64,000 nt of DNA from Streptococcus toyakuensis (GCF_024346585.1 NZ_AP024523.1:815001-879000); one strand, 5' to 3'; positions 17,091 through 26,441 are shown, counted from the first letter of the stretch. Notes: generated by a model from the letters alone, not told the origin. Made by a program: numbers and translations.

Positions 17091-18364
17091 GAGCAGTTGA
17101 TTTAATCCAAAAGAAACGAGAGGGTCAAGAGCTGACTTCGAGTGAAATTGAATGGCTGGTAGAAGGCTATGTGTCAGGAACTGTTCCTGATTATCAGATG
17201 TCTGCCTTTGCTATGGCTGTCTATTTCAAAGGAATGACGACTCGAGAAATATCTGATTTGACCATGAGAATGGTTCAGACAGGCCAAGAGTTTGATTTAT
17301 CCGCTATTGATGGGGTTAAGGTTGACAAGCATTCTACTGGGGGTGTTGGTGACAAGGTGACTTTGATTTTAGCTCCTCTTGTTGCTAGCTTCGGTGTGCC
17401 TGTGGCAAAAATGAGTGGTCGTGGTCTCGGCCATACTGGTGGGACAATTGATAAATTGGAGTCCATTAAGGGCTATCAAGTAGAGCGTAGTCAAGAAGAT
17501 TTTATTCGTCAGGTTCAGGATATTGGTGTATCTGTCATTGGGCAATCAGACCAGCTTGTCAAAGCAGATAAGCTTCTCTACGCCCTCCGTGATGTGACCG
17601 CAACTGTCGACACGATTCCTTTGATTGCGAGTTCGGTGATGAGCAAGAAAATCGCGGCAGGAGCGGATGCTATTTTGCTAGACGTAACTGTCGGTGAGGG
17701 TGCCTTCATGAAGACGGTTGATGAGGCGCGTGAACTGGCTCAAACTATGGTGAATCTTGGTAAGGCAGTTGGTAGAAAAACGGTAGCAGTCATTACGGAT
17801 ATGAGTCAGCCCTTGGGACGAGCGATTGGAAATCGTCTAGAAATCCTTGAGGCATTGGAGATTTTACAAGGTCAAGGCCGTCAGGATATTACCCATTTTA
17901 TATGCGAACTGGCTCAAATTATGCTTGGCCTTGCAAATGTTAACAAGACAATTGAAGAAGTTCACCAACATCTTGAAAATGGTCAAGCACTGGCTAAGTT
18001 TGAGGAGATGGTCCAAGCCCAAGGTGGAGACTTGGAAGACCTCTATCGTCCTGTAAATGTAGCCCATGTGGTGGACATCCCTGCTCAGGAAACGGGTGTC
18101 ATTTCAGCTCTTCCAGCTATGGAATTTGGACTTTATGCTATGAGACTGGGGGCAGGTCGTGCAGTCAAGTTTGATGCCTTGGACTATGAAACAGGAATTG
18201 TTTTTGAAAAGAAAGTCGGAGATTCCGTTCAAAAGGGAGAAATTGTTGCAAAAGTATACACAAATGGAAAAATTTCTCCTCAGCTAGTTACAGATTTTCA
18301 AAAATATGTTAAAATAAATGATAGCGTGCAAAGTTTACGAGAAATTATAGAAATAATCTCATAA
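17087..18364 (+). CDS. pdp: Pyrimidine-nucleoside phosphorylase
   Basis: Pdp (DeoA family) splits uridine, thymidine and deoxyuridine to base plus sugar 1-phosphate. The 425-residue protein has the family signature [17 protein letters not shown], the glycine loop [13 protein letters not shown], and a C-terminal domain with YTNGK. Its start overlaps rsmC by 4 bases. deoC and cdd follow closely, which gives a complete route from cytidine/deoxycytidine to acetaldehyde and glyceraldehyde 3-phosphate together with deoB. Confidence 0.95.
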   Translation: MRAVDLIQKKREGQELTSSEIEWLVEGYVSGTVPDYQMSAFAMAVYFKGMTTREISDLTMRMVQTGQEFDLSAIDGVKVDKHSTGGVGDKVTLILAPLVASFGVPVAKMSGRGLGHTGGTIDKLESIKGYQVERSQEDFIRQVQDIGVSVIGQSDQLVKADKLLYALRDVTATVDTIPLIASSVMSKKIAAGADAILLDVTVGEGAFMKTVDEARELAQTMVNLGKAVGRKTVAVITDMSQPLGRAIGNRLEILEALEILQGQGRQDITHFICELAQIMLGLANVNKTIEEVHQHLENGQALAKFEEMVQAQGGDLEDLYRPVNVAHVVDIPAQETGVISALPAMEFGLYAMRLGAGRAVKFDALDYETGIVFEKKVGDSVQKGEIVAKVYTNGKISPQLVTDFQKYVKINDSVQSLREIIEIIS

Positions 18365-18383
18365 ACCGCAGGAGAATCCGAAT

Positions 18384-19046
18384 ATGAAATTAAATAAATA
18401 TATCGATCATACGCTTTTAAAACAAGATGCGACAGAAAAACAAATTGATTGTTTGTTGTCTGAGGCTAGAGAGTATGATTTTGCCAGTGTTTGCGTTAAT
18501 CCGGCCTGGGTTGAACATGCTAAAAAAGGGCTTGAAGGCACAGATGTCAAGGTCTGCACAGTAGTAGGTTTCCCTTTGGGAGCAACAACTTCAGCTGTGA
18601 AAGCATTTGAAACAAAAGAAGTTATCCAAAATGGTGCAGATGAGATTGATATGGTGATCAATGTTGGAGCTCTCAAAACAGGTAATCTTGATTTGGTTGA
18701 GTCGGATATTCGCGCCGTCGTGGAAGAAAGTGGAGACAAGTTAGTGAAAGTCATTATTGAAGCTTGCCTTCTGACAGACCAAGAAAAAGTTGAGGCTTGC
18801 CAATTGGCCCAAAAAGCGGGAGCTGACTTCGTAAAAACTTCAACTGGCTTTTCAACTGGTGGTGCTACGGTAGCAGATGTTACATTAATGCGTGAAACAG
18901 TTGGACCTGATATGGGTGTCAAGGCTGCTGGTGGAGCTCGTTCTTATGCAGATGCTCTTTCCTTTGTGGAAGCAGGGGCGACCCGTATCGGAACGTCAGC
19001 TGGGGTAGCCATTTTAAAAGGAGAACTGGCAGATGGCGACTACTGA
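18384..19046 (+). CDS. deoC: Deoxyribose-phosphate aldolase
   Basis: DeoC cleaves 2-deoxyribose 5-phosphate to acetaldehyde and glyceraldehyde 3-phosphate. The 220-residue TIM-barrel shows [10 protein letters not shown] and [15 protein letters not shown], the latter with the Schiff-base lysine. AGGAG precedes the ATG. The end overlaps the cdd start by 14 bases, so the two are coupled. Confidence 0.96.
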   Translation: MKLNKYIDHTLLKQDATEKQIDCLLSEAREYDFASVCVNPAWVEHAKKGLEGTDVKVCTVVGFPLGATTSAVKAFETKEVIQNGADEIDMVINVGALKTGNLDLVESDIRAVVEESGDKLVKVIIEACLLTDQEKVEACQLAQKAGADFVKTSTGFSTGGATVADVTLMRETVGPDMGVKAAGGARSYADALSFVEAGATRIGTSAGVAILKGELADGDY

Positions 19047-19422
19047 GTTGATTGAACTAGCAATTGAAAGCAGCAAACATGCCTATGTGCACTATTCTCA
19101 CTTTCCAGTTGGAGCTGTTCTAGTGGCGAAAGATGGTAGTATTTATACTGGTGTCAATATCGAGAATGCTAGTTATTCTTTGACCAACTGTGGAGAACGT
19201 ACAGCGATTTTTAAAGCAGTGTCCGAAGGACAAAGAGAGTTTTCAGAATTGATTGTCTATGGTCAGACTGAAAAACCAATTTCACCATGTGGTGCTTGTC
19301 GCCAAGTGATGGCTGAATTTTTTGAACAAGATCTAAAAGTGACTTTAGTCGCAAAAGATAAATCGACGGTCGAGATGACGGTCGGGGAATTACTTCCATA
19401 CTCTTTTACGGACTTAAACTAG
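19033..19422 (+). CDS. cdd: Cytidine deaminase
   Basis: Cdd converts cytidine and deoxycytidine to uridine and deoxyuridine, the substrates of Pdp. The 129-residue length is that of the small tetrameric enzymes. The zinc site is NCGERTA plus PCGACRQ (three cysteines), and [12 protein letters not shown] is the substrate loop with the family signature. It overlaps deoC by 14 bases, and the start is supported by GGAG at 19020-19023. Confidence 0.95.
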   Translation: MATTELIELAIESSKHAYVHYSHFPVGAVLVAKDGSIYTGVNIENASYSLTNCGERTAIFKAVSEGQREFSELIVYGQTEKPISPCGACRQVMAEFFEQDLKVTLVAKDKSTVEMTVGELLPYSFTDLN

Positions 19423-19427
19423 TCTGA

Positions 19428-19488
19428 GTCGCTCTCTGAGTGGCACGGTCCTTGTGACCAACCAATCCATACTTGCAACATCGTTGCA
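19428..19488 (+). other. Run of three small hairpins between cdd and pnrA
   Basis: GTCGCTC/GAGTGGC (19428-19444, with G-U pairs), GGTC/GACC (19447-19459) and TGCAAC/GTTGCA (19474-19488) follow one another within 61 bases. No T-run follows, so this is not an ordinary terminator. It could stabilise or process the mRNA upstream of the lipoprotein gene. Confidence 0.45.
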
Positions 19489-19511
19489 CATCTTATTTAG
19501 GAGGTTCAGTA

Positions 19512-20564
19512 ATGAACAAGAAACAATGGCTAGGCCTTGGTCTAGTTGCAGTGGCAGCAGTTGGACTTGCTGCATGTGGTAACCGCTCTTCTCGTAATGC
19601 AGCTTCATCTTCTGATGTGAAGACAAAAGCAGCAATCGTCACTGATACTGGTGGTGTTGATGACAAATCATTCAACCAATCAGCTTGGGAAGGTTTGCAA
19701 GACTGGGGTAAAGAACACAATCTTTCAAAAGATAAAGGTTTCACTTACTTCCAATCAACAAGTGAAGCTGACTATGCTAACAACTTGCAACAAGCTGCTG
19801 GAAGCTACAACCTAATCTTCGGTGTTGGTTTTGCCCTTCATAATGCGGTTGAAGAAGCAGCAAAAGACCACTCTGACATCAACTATGTCTTGATTGATGA
19901 TGTAATTAAAGATCAAAAGAATGTTGCTAGCGTAACATTTGCTGATAACGAAGCTGCTTACCTTGCGGGTGTTGCAGCGGCTAAAACAACTAAAACAAAA
20001 CAAGTTGGTTTTGTAGGTGGTATTGAGTCTGAAGTTATCTCACGTTTCGCTGCTGGATTTAAGGCTGGTGTTGCCTCAGTAGATCCATCTATCAAAGTAC
20101 AAGTTGACTATGCTGGTTCATTTGGTGATGCTGCTAAAGGTAAAACAATTGCAGCAGCACAATACGCAGCTGGTGCAGACGTTGTTTATCAAGCAGCAGG
20201 TGGAACAGGTGCTGGTGTCTTTGCAGAAGCAAAATCACTCAATGAAAGCCGTTCTGAAAGTGAAAAAGTTTGGGTTATCGGTGTTGACCGTGACCAAGTA
20301 GCAGAAGGTAAGTACACTTCTAAAGATGGTAAAGAATCTAACTTCGTTCTTGTATCTACATTGAAACAAGTTGGTACAACTGTAAAAGATATTGCCCACA
20401 AAACAGAAAAAGGTGAATTCCCTGGTGGACAAGTGATTGTTTACTCATTGAAAGATAAAGGGGTTGAGCTAGCAGTAACAAACCTTTCAGAAGAAGGTAA
20501 AAAAGCTGTTGAAGATGCAAAAGCTAAGATCCTTGACGGAAGCGTAAAAGTTCCTGAAAAATAA
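19512..20564 (+). CDS. pnrA: Nucleoside-binding lipoprotein (BMP/PnrA family)
   Basis: This is the substrate-binding lipoprotein of a nucleoside ABC importer. The 350 residues start MNKKQWLGLGLVAVAAVGLA, with lipobox LAAC placing the lipid on the cysteine at about residue 20. The mature part has the BMP/TmpC pattern: TDTGGVDDKSFNQSAWEGL, FGVGFA and VYQAAGGTGAGVF. AGGAGG precedes the ATG at 19512; an in-frame ATG 13 codons upstream lacks this. The ATPase and two permeases follow. Homologues in pneumococcus (PnrA) and S. mutans (BmpA) bind nucleosides. A weak hairpin after the gene may favour extra binding-protein mRNA. Confidence 0.93.
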   Translation: MNKKQWLGLGLVAVAAVGLAACGNRSSRNAASSSDVKTKAAIVTDTGGVDDKSFNQSAWEGLQDWGKEHNLSKDKGFTYFQSTSEADYANNLQQAAGSYNLIFGVGFALHNAVEEAAKDHSDINYVLIDDVIKDQKNVASVTFADNEAAYLAGVAAAKTTKTKQVGFVGGIESEVISRFAAGFKAGVASVDPSIKVQVDYAGSFGDAAKGKTIAAAQYAAGADVVYQAAGGTGAGVFAEAKSLNESRSESEKVWVIGVDRDQVAEGKYTSKDGKESNFVLVSTLKQVGTTVKDIAHKTEKGEFPGGQVIVYSLKDKGVELAVTNLSEEGKKAVEDAKAKILDGSVKVPEK

Positions 20565-20585
20565 TGGATAAAAGTCATTTCTTAG

Positions 20586-20612
20586 GAAGCGGCCATTGGT
20601 CGCTTCTTTAAG
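20586..20612 (+). terminator. Weak terminator or mRNA-stabilising hairpin after pnrA
   Basis: GAAGCGGCC (20586-20594) pairs with GGTCGCTTC (20598-20606), loop ATT, followed by only three T residues and AAG. Partial termination here would raise lipoprotein level above that of the transporter. Confidence 0.55.
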
Positions 20613-20700
20613 AATTGAGGCAATTTTTGTCTCAATAGAGCTTGTTAATGTGATTAGCAGGTTTTATTGAAATAAAATAAACCTCTGAAAGGAAGAGCAT

Positions 20701-22236
20701 ATGGCACACGAAAATGTCATTGAGATGCGGGATATTACCAAGGTGTTTGGTGAATTTGTAGCAAACGACAAAATCAACTTGCAACTGCGAAAAGGTGAAA
20801 TTCATGCACTTTTAGGAGAAAATGGAGCGGGTAAATCCACTCTGATGAATATGCTAGCAGGACTTCTTGAACCAACGAGTGGTGAAATTGTGGTGAATGG
20901 TCAGGTTGTAAAACTAGACTCACCATCTAAAGCCGCTGGTCTTGGAATTGGGATGGTTCACCAACATTTCATGTTGGTTGAGGCTTTTACGGTAGCTGAG
21001 AATATCATTCTAGGGAGTGAAATCACTAAAAATGGTGTTCTAGATATAGCTGGTGCTACTAAAGAAATCAAGGCTCTTTCTGAACGTTATGGTTTGGCAG
21101 TGGATCCAGCTGCTAAGGTGGCGGATATTTCCGTTGGTGCCCAACAACGTGTAGAGATCTTGAAAACACTCTATCGTGGTGCTGATATCCTTATCTTTGA
21201 CGAACCTACAGCCGTATTGACTCCTTCAGAGATTGATGAGTTGATGGCAATCATGAAAAACCTTGTCAAAGAAGGGAAGTCCATCATTTTGATTACCCAT
21301 AAACTGGATGAGATTCGTGCAGTATCGAATCGAGTGACAGTTATCCGTCGTGGAAAATCAATCCAGACAGTTGAGATTGCAGGGGCAACCAATGCAGACT
21401 TGGCAGAGATGATGGTTGGACGCTCAGTCTCCTTTAAAACGGAAAAACAGGCACCACAACCCAAAGAAGTGGTCTTGTCTATCAAAGACTTGGTTGTCAA
21501 TGAAAACCGCGGTGTACCAGCAGTAAAAAATCTCTCCTTGGATGTTCGTGCTGGTGAAATTGTCGGTATTGCAGGTATTGATGGCAATGGTCAATCTGAA
21601 CTCATTCAAGCCATTACAGGTCTTCGTAAGATTGAGTCAGGTAGCGTTGAATTAAAAGGCAAATCAATCGTGGGGATGCATCCTCGACAAATTACAGAAC
21701 TCAGTGTGGGGCATGTTCCTGAAGACCGCCACCGGGATGGCTTGATTTTGGAGATGATGATTTCAGAAAATATTGCTCTTCAAACCTACTACAAAGAACC
21801 ACTCAGCAAGAATGGTATCTTGAACTATGCCAATATCACTTCACATGCTAAGAAATTGATGGAAGAATTTGACGTCCGTGCGGCAAGCGAATTTGTTCCA
21901 GCGGCAGCTCTTTCAGGAGGAAATCAACAAAAAGCGATTATCGCTCGTGAGATTGATCGTGATCCTGATCTCCTTATCGTCAGCCAGCCAACTCGTGGTT
22001 TGGATGTCGGTGCCATTGAATATATCCACAAACGTTTGATTGAAGAACGTGATAACGGAAAGGCAGTCCTTGTTGTCAGCTTTGAATTGGATGAGATTTT
22101 AAATGTCTCAGACCGAATTGCTGTTATTCACGATGGTAAGATTCAAGGTATTGTATCGCCAGAAACAACTAACAAACAAGAACTTGGTGTCTTGATGGCT
22201 GGTGGAAACTTGGGAAAGGAGAAGAGTGATGTCTAA
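20701..22236 (+). CDS. nupA: Nucleoside ABC transporter ATP-binding protein (two ATPase domains)
   Basis: A 511-residue protein made of two fused ABC ATPase domains, as in sugar and nucleoside importers of the RbsA/NupA type. The first domain has GENGAGKST and ISVGAQQRVEIL. The second has the degenerate Walker A GIDGNGQSE and the signature ALSGGNQQK, typical of this class. GGAAGAG precedes the ATG. It ends overlapping the first permease gene by 8 bases. Together with PnrA and the two permeases it forms a complete importer. Confidence 0.93.
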   Translation: MAHENVIEMRDITKVFGEFVANDKINLQLRKGEIHALLGENGAGKSTLMNMLAGLLEPTSGEIVVNGQVVKLDSPSKAAGLGIGMVHQHFMLVEAFTVAENIILGSEITKNGVLDIAGATKEIKALSERYGLAVDPAAKVADISVGAQQRVEILKTLYRGADILIFDEPTAVLTPSEIDELMAIMKNLVKEGKSIILITHKLDEIRAVSNRVTVIRRGKSIQTVEIAGATNADLAEMMVGRSVSFKTEKQAPQPKEVVLSIKDLVVNENRGVPAVKNLSLDVRAGEIVGIAGIDGNGQSELIQAITGLRKIESGSVELKGKSIVGMHPRQITELSVGHVPEDRHRDGLILEMMISENIALQTYYKEPLSKNGILNYANITSHAKKLMEEFDVRAASEFVPAAALSGGNQQKAIIAREIDRDPDLLIVSQPTRGLDVGAIEYIHKRLIEERDNGKAVLVVSFELDEILNVSDRIAVIHDGKIQGIVSPETTNKQELGVLMAGGNLGKEKSDV

Positions 22237-23287
22237 AAAATTACAACAAATTTCGGTTCCCTTGATTTCTGTATTCCTAGGAATCCTGCTTGGAGCTATT
22301 GTCATGTGGATCTTCGGATATGATGCTATCTGGGGTTATGAGGAGTTGTTCTATACAGCTTTCGGTAGCCTCCGTGGAATTGGAGAAATTTTCCGTGCCA
22401 TGGGTCCTCTTGTCTTGATAGGTCTAGGTTTCGCAGTTGCCAGTCGAGCAGGTTTCTTCAACGTCGGACTTCCTGGTCAGGCTTTGGCAAGCTGGATTCT
22501 CAGTGGTTGGTTTGCTTTGTCAAATCCAGATATGCCTCGTCTCGTGTTGATTCCATTGACAGTGATTATTGCTTTGATCGCAGGTGGAATTGTTGGTGCG
22601 ATTCCAGGTATCCTCAGGGCCTATCTCGGTACGTCAGAGGTTATCGTGACCATCATGATGAACTACATTGTATTGTATGTGGGAAATGCCTTTATTCATG
22701 CCTTTCCTAAAGATATTATGCAAAGTACAGATTCAACGATTCGTGTTAGTGCCAATGCTACATACCAGACACCATGGTTATCAGAGTTGACTGGAAATTC
22801 CCGTATGAATATCGGAATCTTCTTTGCAATCATTGCTGTTGGCGTGATTTGGTTCTTGCTCAAGAAAACGACTCTCGGTTTTGAAATTCGTGCAGTTGGT
22901 CTTAATCCCCATGCCTCAGAGTACGCTGGTATTTCAGCAAAACGTACAATCATTCTATCAATGATTATCTCTGGTGCTCTGGCTGGTCTTGGTGGAGCTG
23001 TCGAAGGTCTTGGAACCTTCCAAAACGTTTACGTTCAGGGCTCATCATTAGCTATCGGATTTAACGGGATGGCAGTTAGTTTGCTTGCTGGAAATTCCCC
23101 AATTGGAATTCTCTTTGCAGCCTTCTTATTTGGAGTTTTGCAAGTAGGGGCACCGGGTATGAATGCAGCGCAAGTTCCGTCTGAGCTTGTCAGCATTGTA
23201 ACAGCGTCTATTATCTTCTTTGTCAGCGTTCACTATATTATCGAACGCTTTGTCAAACCTAAAAAACAAGTTAAAGGAGGTAAGTAA
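22229..23287 (+). CDS. nupB: Nucleoside ABC transporter permease 1
   Basis: A 352-residue membrane protein of the branched-chain amino acid/sugar permease superfamily (BPD_transp_2), with about eight to ten helices. The start at 22229 (MSKKLQQIS) has AAAGGAG just upstream inside the ATPase gene; an in-frame ATG nine codons earlier lacks one. ILRAYLGTSEVIVTIMMNYI and AVGLNPHASEYAGI are conserved loops contacting the ATPase. It pairs with the second permease, 2 bases downstream. Confidence 0.9.
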   Translation: MSKKLQQISVPLISVFLGILLGAIVMWIFGYDAIWGYEELFYTAFGSLRGIGEIFRAMGPLVLIGLGFAVASRAGFFNVGLPGQALASWILSGWFALSNPDMPRLVLIPLTVIIALIAGGIVGAIPGILRAYLGTSEVIVTIMMNYIVLYVGNAFIHAFPKDIMQSTDSTIRVSANATYQTPWLSELTGNSRMNIGIFFAIIAVGVIWFLLKKTTLGFEIRAVGLNPHASEYAGISAKRTIILSMIISGALAGLGGAVEGLGTFQNVYVQGSSLAIGFNGMAVSLLAGNSPIGILFAAFLFGVLQVGAPGMNAAQVPSELVSIVTASIIFFVSVHYIIERFVKPKKQVKGGK

Positions 23288-23289
23288 GG

Positions 23290-24246
23290 ATGTCTATTAC
23301 AACATTACTCACCCTCTTGGTCTCTTCTATGCTGATTTACTCAGCACCACTTATTTTTACGAGTATCGGAGGAGTCTTCTCTGAACGTGGTGGTGTCGTT
23401 AACGTCGGTCTTGAAGGAATTATGGTTATAGGAGCCTTTTCTGGAGTTGTCTTTAATCTTGAGTTTGCAGAACAACTTGGAGCAGCTACTCCTTGGATTT
23501 CCTTGTTAGTTGCTGGTATCGTGGGAGCTATTTTCTCCCTCATCCATGCAGTCGCTACAGTTCATTTCCGTGCGGACCATGTTGTCAGTGGTACAGTATT
23601 GAACTTGATGGCTCCTGCCCTAGCGGTTTTCTTGGTTAAAGTTCTTTACAACAAAGGACAAACGGATAACTTAAGCCAGACTTTTGGACGTTTTGATTTC
23701 CCAGTTTTGGCTGATATCCCAGTGATTGGAGATATCTTCTTCAAGTCAACCAGTCTACTAGGTTATATCGCGATTGCCTTCTCTTTCCTTGCTTGGTTTA
23801 TTCTCTTTAAGACACGTTTTGGTCTTCGTCTTCGCTCTGTTGGTGAACACCCTCAAGCAGCGGATACCTTGGGGATCAATGTCTACAAGATGCGATATCT
23901 TGGGGTTGTTATTTCAGGTTTCCTTGGTGGAATTGGGGGAGCGATTTATGCTCAATCAATCTCAGTTAACTTCTCAGTGACAACTATTGTCGGTCCTGGA
24001 TTTATCGCTCTTGCGGCAATGATCTTTGGTAAATGGAACCCAATTGGTGCTATGCTTTCTAGTCTTTTCTTTGGACTTTCACAAAGTTTGGCAGTTATCG
24101 GTTCTCAATTACCTTTCCTACAAGGAGTGCCAGCGGTTTACCTTCAAATCGCCCCTTATGTCTTGACCATTCTTGTCTTGGCAGCCTTCTTTGGAAAAGC
24201 AGTTGCGCCTAAGGCAGACGGTATCAACTACATCAAGTCAAAATAA
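23290..24246 (+). CDS. nupC: Nucleoside ABC transporter permease 2
   Basis: A 318-residue membrane permease of the same superfamily as its upstream neighbour. SVGEHPQAADTLGI is the conserved cytoplasmic loop, and GGVVNVGLEGIMVIGAF is typical of the N-terminal helix pair. AAAGGAGG precedes the ATG. It is the last gene of the importer operon. The operon's terminator 10 bases further on has been split by an insertion sequence. Confidence 0.92.
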   Translation: MSITTLLTLLVSSMLIYSAPLIFTSIGGVFSERGGVVNVGLEGIMVIGAFSGVVFNLEFAEQLGAATPWISLLVAGIVGAIFSLIHAVATVHFRADHVVSGTVLNLMAPALAVFLVKVLYNKGQTDNLSQTFGRFDFPVLADIPVIGDIFFKSTSLLGYIAIAFSFLAWFILFKTRFGLRLRSVGEHPQAADTLGINVYKMRYLGVVISGFLGGIGGAIYAQSISVNFSVTTIVGPGFIALAAMIFGKWNPIGAMLSSLFFGLSQSLAVIGSQLPFLQGVPAVYLQIAPYVLTILVLAAFFGKAVAPKADGINYIKSK

Positions 24247-24254
24247 GCATACAA

Positions 24255-24268
24255 AAAAACGTCAGTTT
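24255..24268. terminator. Left half of a bidirectional terminator split by the IS
   Basis: AAAACGTCAGTTT (24256-24268) would pair with AAACTGGCGTTTT (25712-25724) if the IS and one TTT duplication were removed. The original hairpin separated nupC from the convergent plsY. The right half is now 1.4 kb away. Confidence 0.8.
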
Positions 24269-24275
24269 TGAACTG

Positions 24276-24321
24276 CACCCCAAAAGTTAGACAGAAAAAA
24301 TCTAACTTTTGGGGTGTTTTT
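24276..24321 (+). terminator. Strong terminator built into the IS left end
   Basis: CACCCCAAAAGTTAGA (24276-24291) pairs perfectly over 16 bases with TCTAACTTTTGGGGTG (24301-24316), 9-base loop, followed by TTTTTATT. It ends nine bases before orfA and would stop transcription entering from nupC. Confidence 0.85.
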
Positions 24322-24324
24322 ATT

Positions 24325-24861
24325 ATGAAATTAACTTATGATGATAAAGTTCAGATCTATGAACTTAGAAAACAAGGCTATAGCTTGGAGAAGCTTTCAA
24401 ATAAATTTGGGATAAACAATTCTAATATTAGGTACATGATTAAATTGATTGATCGTTACGGAATAGAGTTCGTCAAAAAAGGGAAAAATCGTTACTATTC
24501 TCCTGATTTAAAACAAGAAATGATTCATAAAGTCTTACATGAAGGCTGGACTAAAGATAGAGTTTCTCTTGAATACGGCCTCCCAAGTCGTACGATACTT
24601 CTTAATTGGCTAGCACAATACAGGAAAAACGGGTATACTATTGTTGAGAAAACAAGAGGGAGAGTACCTAAAATGGGACGTAAACGGAAGAAAACTTGGA
24701 AGGAAATGACAGAACTAGAGCGACTCCAAGAGGAGAATGAACGCTTACGTACCGAGGTTGCTTACTTAAAAAAGTTAAAAGAGCTGGAAGACAGGGACGA
24801 AGCCATACAGCAAGAAAGGCAGAGACAATTAGAGAAATGGCTTCAGGAGGATTTCGACTAG
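24325..24861 (+). CDS. IS3-family transposase OrfA
   Basis: A 178-residue protein with N-terminal helix-turn-helix segments ([20 protein letters not shown], then [18 protein letters not shown]) and a C-terminal leucine-zipper-like coil ([20 protein letters not shown]), as in IS150-group OrfA. It binds the element's ends. The ATG at 24325 directly follows the T-run of a terminator and has no Shine-Dalgarno sequence, so expression should be low. A -1 slippery heptamer A_AAA_AAG lies in frame at 24768-24774. Slippage there enters an open frame continuous with OrfB and gives a fusion of about 450 residues, the expected active transposase. Confidence 0.93.
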   Translation: MKLTYDDKVQIYELRKQGYSLEKLSNKFGINNSNIRYMIKLIDRYGIEFVKKGKNRYYSPDLKQEMIHKVLHEGWTKDRVSLEYGLPSRTILLNWLAQYRKNGYTIVEKTRGRVPKMGRKRKKTWKEMTELERLQEENERLRTEVAYLKKLKELEDRDEAIQQERQRQLEKWLQEDFD

Positions 24862-25676
24862 ATTTACTTCTTGAAGCGGCTCGTTTACCTCGCTCAACTT
24901 ACTACTATCAGTTGAAGAAACTAGATGGACTTGACAAAGATAAAGAGCTTAAAACCGAAATTCATGCCATTTATAATGACCATAAAGGAAATTATGGCTA
25001 TCGGAGAGTTACTCTTGAACTAAGAAATCGTGGTTTTGTAGTGAATCATAAGAAAGTTCAACGTCTGATGAAGCTCCTTGGTTTAATAGCTCGAATTCGT
25101 CGGAGACGAAAGTATTCTTCCTACCAAGGAGAGATTGGCAAGAAAGCAGAGAATCTCATTCAACGCCAGTTTGAAGCATCGAGACCAATGGAAAAGTGCT
25201 ACACAGATGTGACAGAATTTGCCATTCCAAATAGCACGCAGAAATTGTATTTATCGCCTGTTTTAGATGGCTTTAACAGCGAAATTATTGCTTTTAATCT
25301 TTCTTGTTCTCCTAATTTAGAACAAGTAAAAACGATGTTGGAACAGGCCTTCACAGAGAAACACTACGAGAATACTGTTCTTCATAGTGACCAAGGATGG
25401 CAATACCAACACGATTCGTATCATCGGTTCCTAGAGGGTAAGGGAATTAAAGCATCTATGTCGCGTAAGGGCAATAGCCCAGATAATGGTATGATGGAGT
25501 CCTTCTTTGGCATTTTAAAATCCGAAATGTTTTATGGTTATGAGAAGTCGTTTCAGTCGCTTAAGCAATTGGAACAAGCCATTGTAGACTATATTGATTA
25601 CTACAACAATAAACGAATTAAGGTAAAACTAAAAGGACTTAGCCCTGTACAATACAGAACTAAATCCTTTGGATAA
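24837..25676 (+). CDS. IS3-family transposase OrfB (DDE integrase domain)
   Basis: The 279-residue frame lies -1 relative to OrfA and holds the rve-type catalytic core. The DDE residues can be placed in CYTDVTEF (first Asp), LHSDQGWQY (second Asp) and [15 protein letters not shown] (Glu). The HTH_21-like region [15 protein letters not shown] precedes the core. The frame is open upstream as far as the slippery site at 24768, so it is normally made as part of the OrfAB fusion; independent start at the ATG 24837 is uncertain. No inactivating change is seen. Confidence 0.93.
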   Translation: MASGGFRLDLLLEAARLPRSTYYYQLKKLDGLDKDKELKTEIHAIYNDHKGNYGYRRVTLELRNRGFVVNHKKVQRLMKLLGLIARIRRRRKYSSYQGEIGKKAENLIQRQFEASRPMEKCYTDVTEFAIPNSTQKLYLSPVLDGFNSEIIAFNLSCSPNLEQVKTMLEQAFTEKHYENTVLHSDQGWQYQHDSYHRFLEGKGIKASMSRKGNSPDNGMMESFFGILKSEMFYGYEKSFQSLKQLEQAIVDYIDYYNNKRIKVKLKGLSPVQYRTKSFG

Positions 25677-25707
25677 ATTAATTATCTAACTTTTTGGGGT
25701 CAGTACA

Positions 25708-25724
25708 TTTCAAACTGGCGTTTT
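25708..25724. terminator. Target duplication and right half of the split terminator
   Basis: TTT (25708-25710) is the duplicated target; AAACTGGCGTTTT (25712-25724) is the other arm of the nupC/plsY terminator. It overlaps the plsY stop codon (25723-25725). Confidence 0.8.
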
Positions 25725-26364
25725 ATTTTTTTGGATTTTGATGGGTTAGGTTCAATCCCCAAGGGACAAGATTTTCTGTTTTATTTTTGATACGTGTGAT
25801 ATTATCCTTGTGACGAATGATAATCAAGCTAGCAAGTGCTAGGATAATCAAAATGAAGAGAGGGTCATAGCTGTTTAGGATAAAACCAAATAGTGGAAAT
25901 AGGAGAACTCCGATAACGGCTGCGATAGAAGCAGTAACGCTAGACAGTGAAATCATACTACCTAGATAGAGGCTTCCAAAGAATACGATTGCTAGATAGA
26001 GACAGAAAACAGGCGCAAATCCGAAAATCACTCCAGCACTGGTTGCGACAGCCTTACCACCTTTAAATCCTGCAAAGATAGGAAAGGTATGTCCAATTAC
26101 GGCCAAAAGACCAAAGACGAGAGGTGATACACCTTGAAGGTGGAAAAGGATTGGAAGGAGAGTGGCCAAGGTTCCTTTAAAGAAGTCAATCACAAAGGTT
26201 GCCATACCCGCTTTCTTACCTAAAATTCGGAAAGTATTGGTTGTTCCGGTGTTTCCAGAACCATGTTCACGCAGATTTGTTTGAAAGAAGATTTGTCCAA
26301 TCCAAAGACCAGACGGAATCGAACCTAGCAGATAAGCTAAAATTAATAATACAAATGTCATCAT
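25723..26364 (-). CDS. plsY: Glycerol-3-phosphate acyltransferase PlsY
   Basis: PlsY transfers an acyl group from acyl-phosphate to glycerol 3-phosphate, the first step of phospholipid synthesis. The 213-residue membrane protein has [24 protein letters not shown] (the conserved S-G-N-x-G-x-x-N phosphate site), [11 protein letters not shown] and a basic C-terminus. The first ATG is only six bases after an extended -10 box, with no ribosome site, so a leaderless mRNA is predicted. Its downstream terminator has been split by the IS. Confidence 0.94.
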   Translation of the reverse strand: MMTFVLLILAYLLGSIPSGLWIGQIFFQTNLREHGSGNTGTTNTFRILGKKAGMATFVIDFFKGTLATLLPILFHLQGVSPLVFGLLAVIGHTFPIFAGFKGGKAVATSAGVIFGFAPVFCLYLAIVFFGSLYLGSMISLSSVTASIAAVIGVLLFPLFGFILNSYDPLFILIILALASLIIIRHKDNITRIKNKTENLVPWGLNLTHQNPKK

Positions 26365-26370
26365 AGAACT

Positions 26371-26379
26371 ATTATATCA
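26371..26379 (-). promoter_or_regulatory. plsY extended -10, predicted leaderless
   Basis: On the reverse strand TGATATAATAGTTCTATG joins an extended -10 (TATAAT at 26371-26376) to the plsY ATG (26364). The identical 18 bases occur at the fRMsr gene (40180-40197). Confidence 0.75.
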
Positions 26380-26441
26380 TGAAATGGTATAGAAAGTCAG
26401 AGAATATCCTGTGAAATTGTGACGGCTGAAAGGGAAAAACT

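Larger units (their letters stand above)
24269..25707 (+). mobile_element. IS3-family (IS150 group) insertion sequence, complete
   Basis: The element is 1439 bases long. Its ends begin TGAACTGCACCCCAAAAG on the left and, reversed, TGTACTGACCCCAAAAAG on the right; 19 of the first 23 positions match. It is flanked by a 3-base target duplication TTT (24266-24268 and 25708-25710). It carries orfA and orfB in overlapping frames with a -1 slippery site between them, and both frames are intact, so the element looks recently inserted and functional. Confidence 0.92.
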
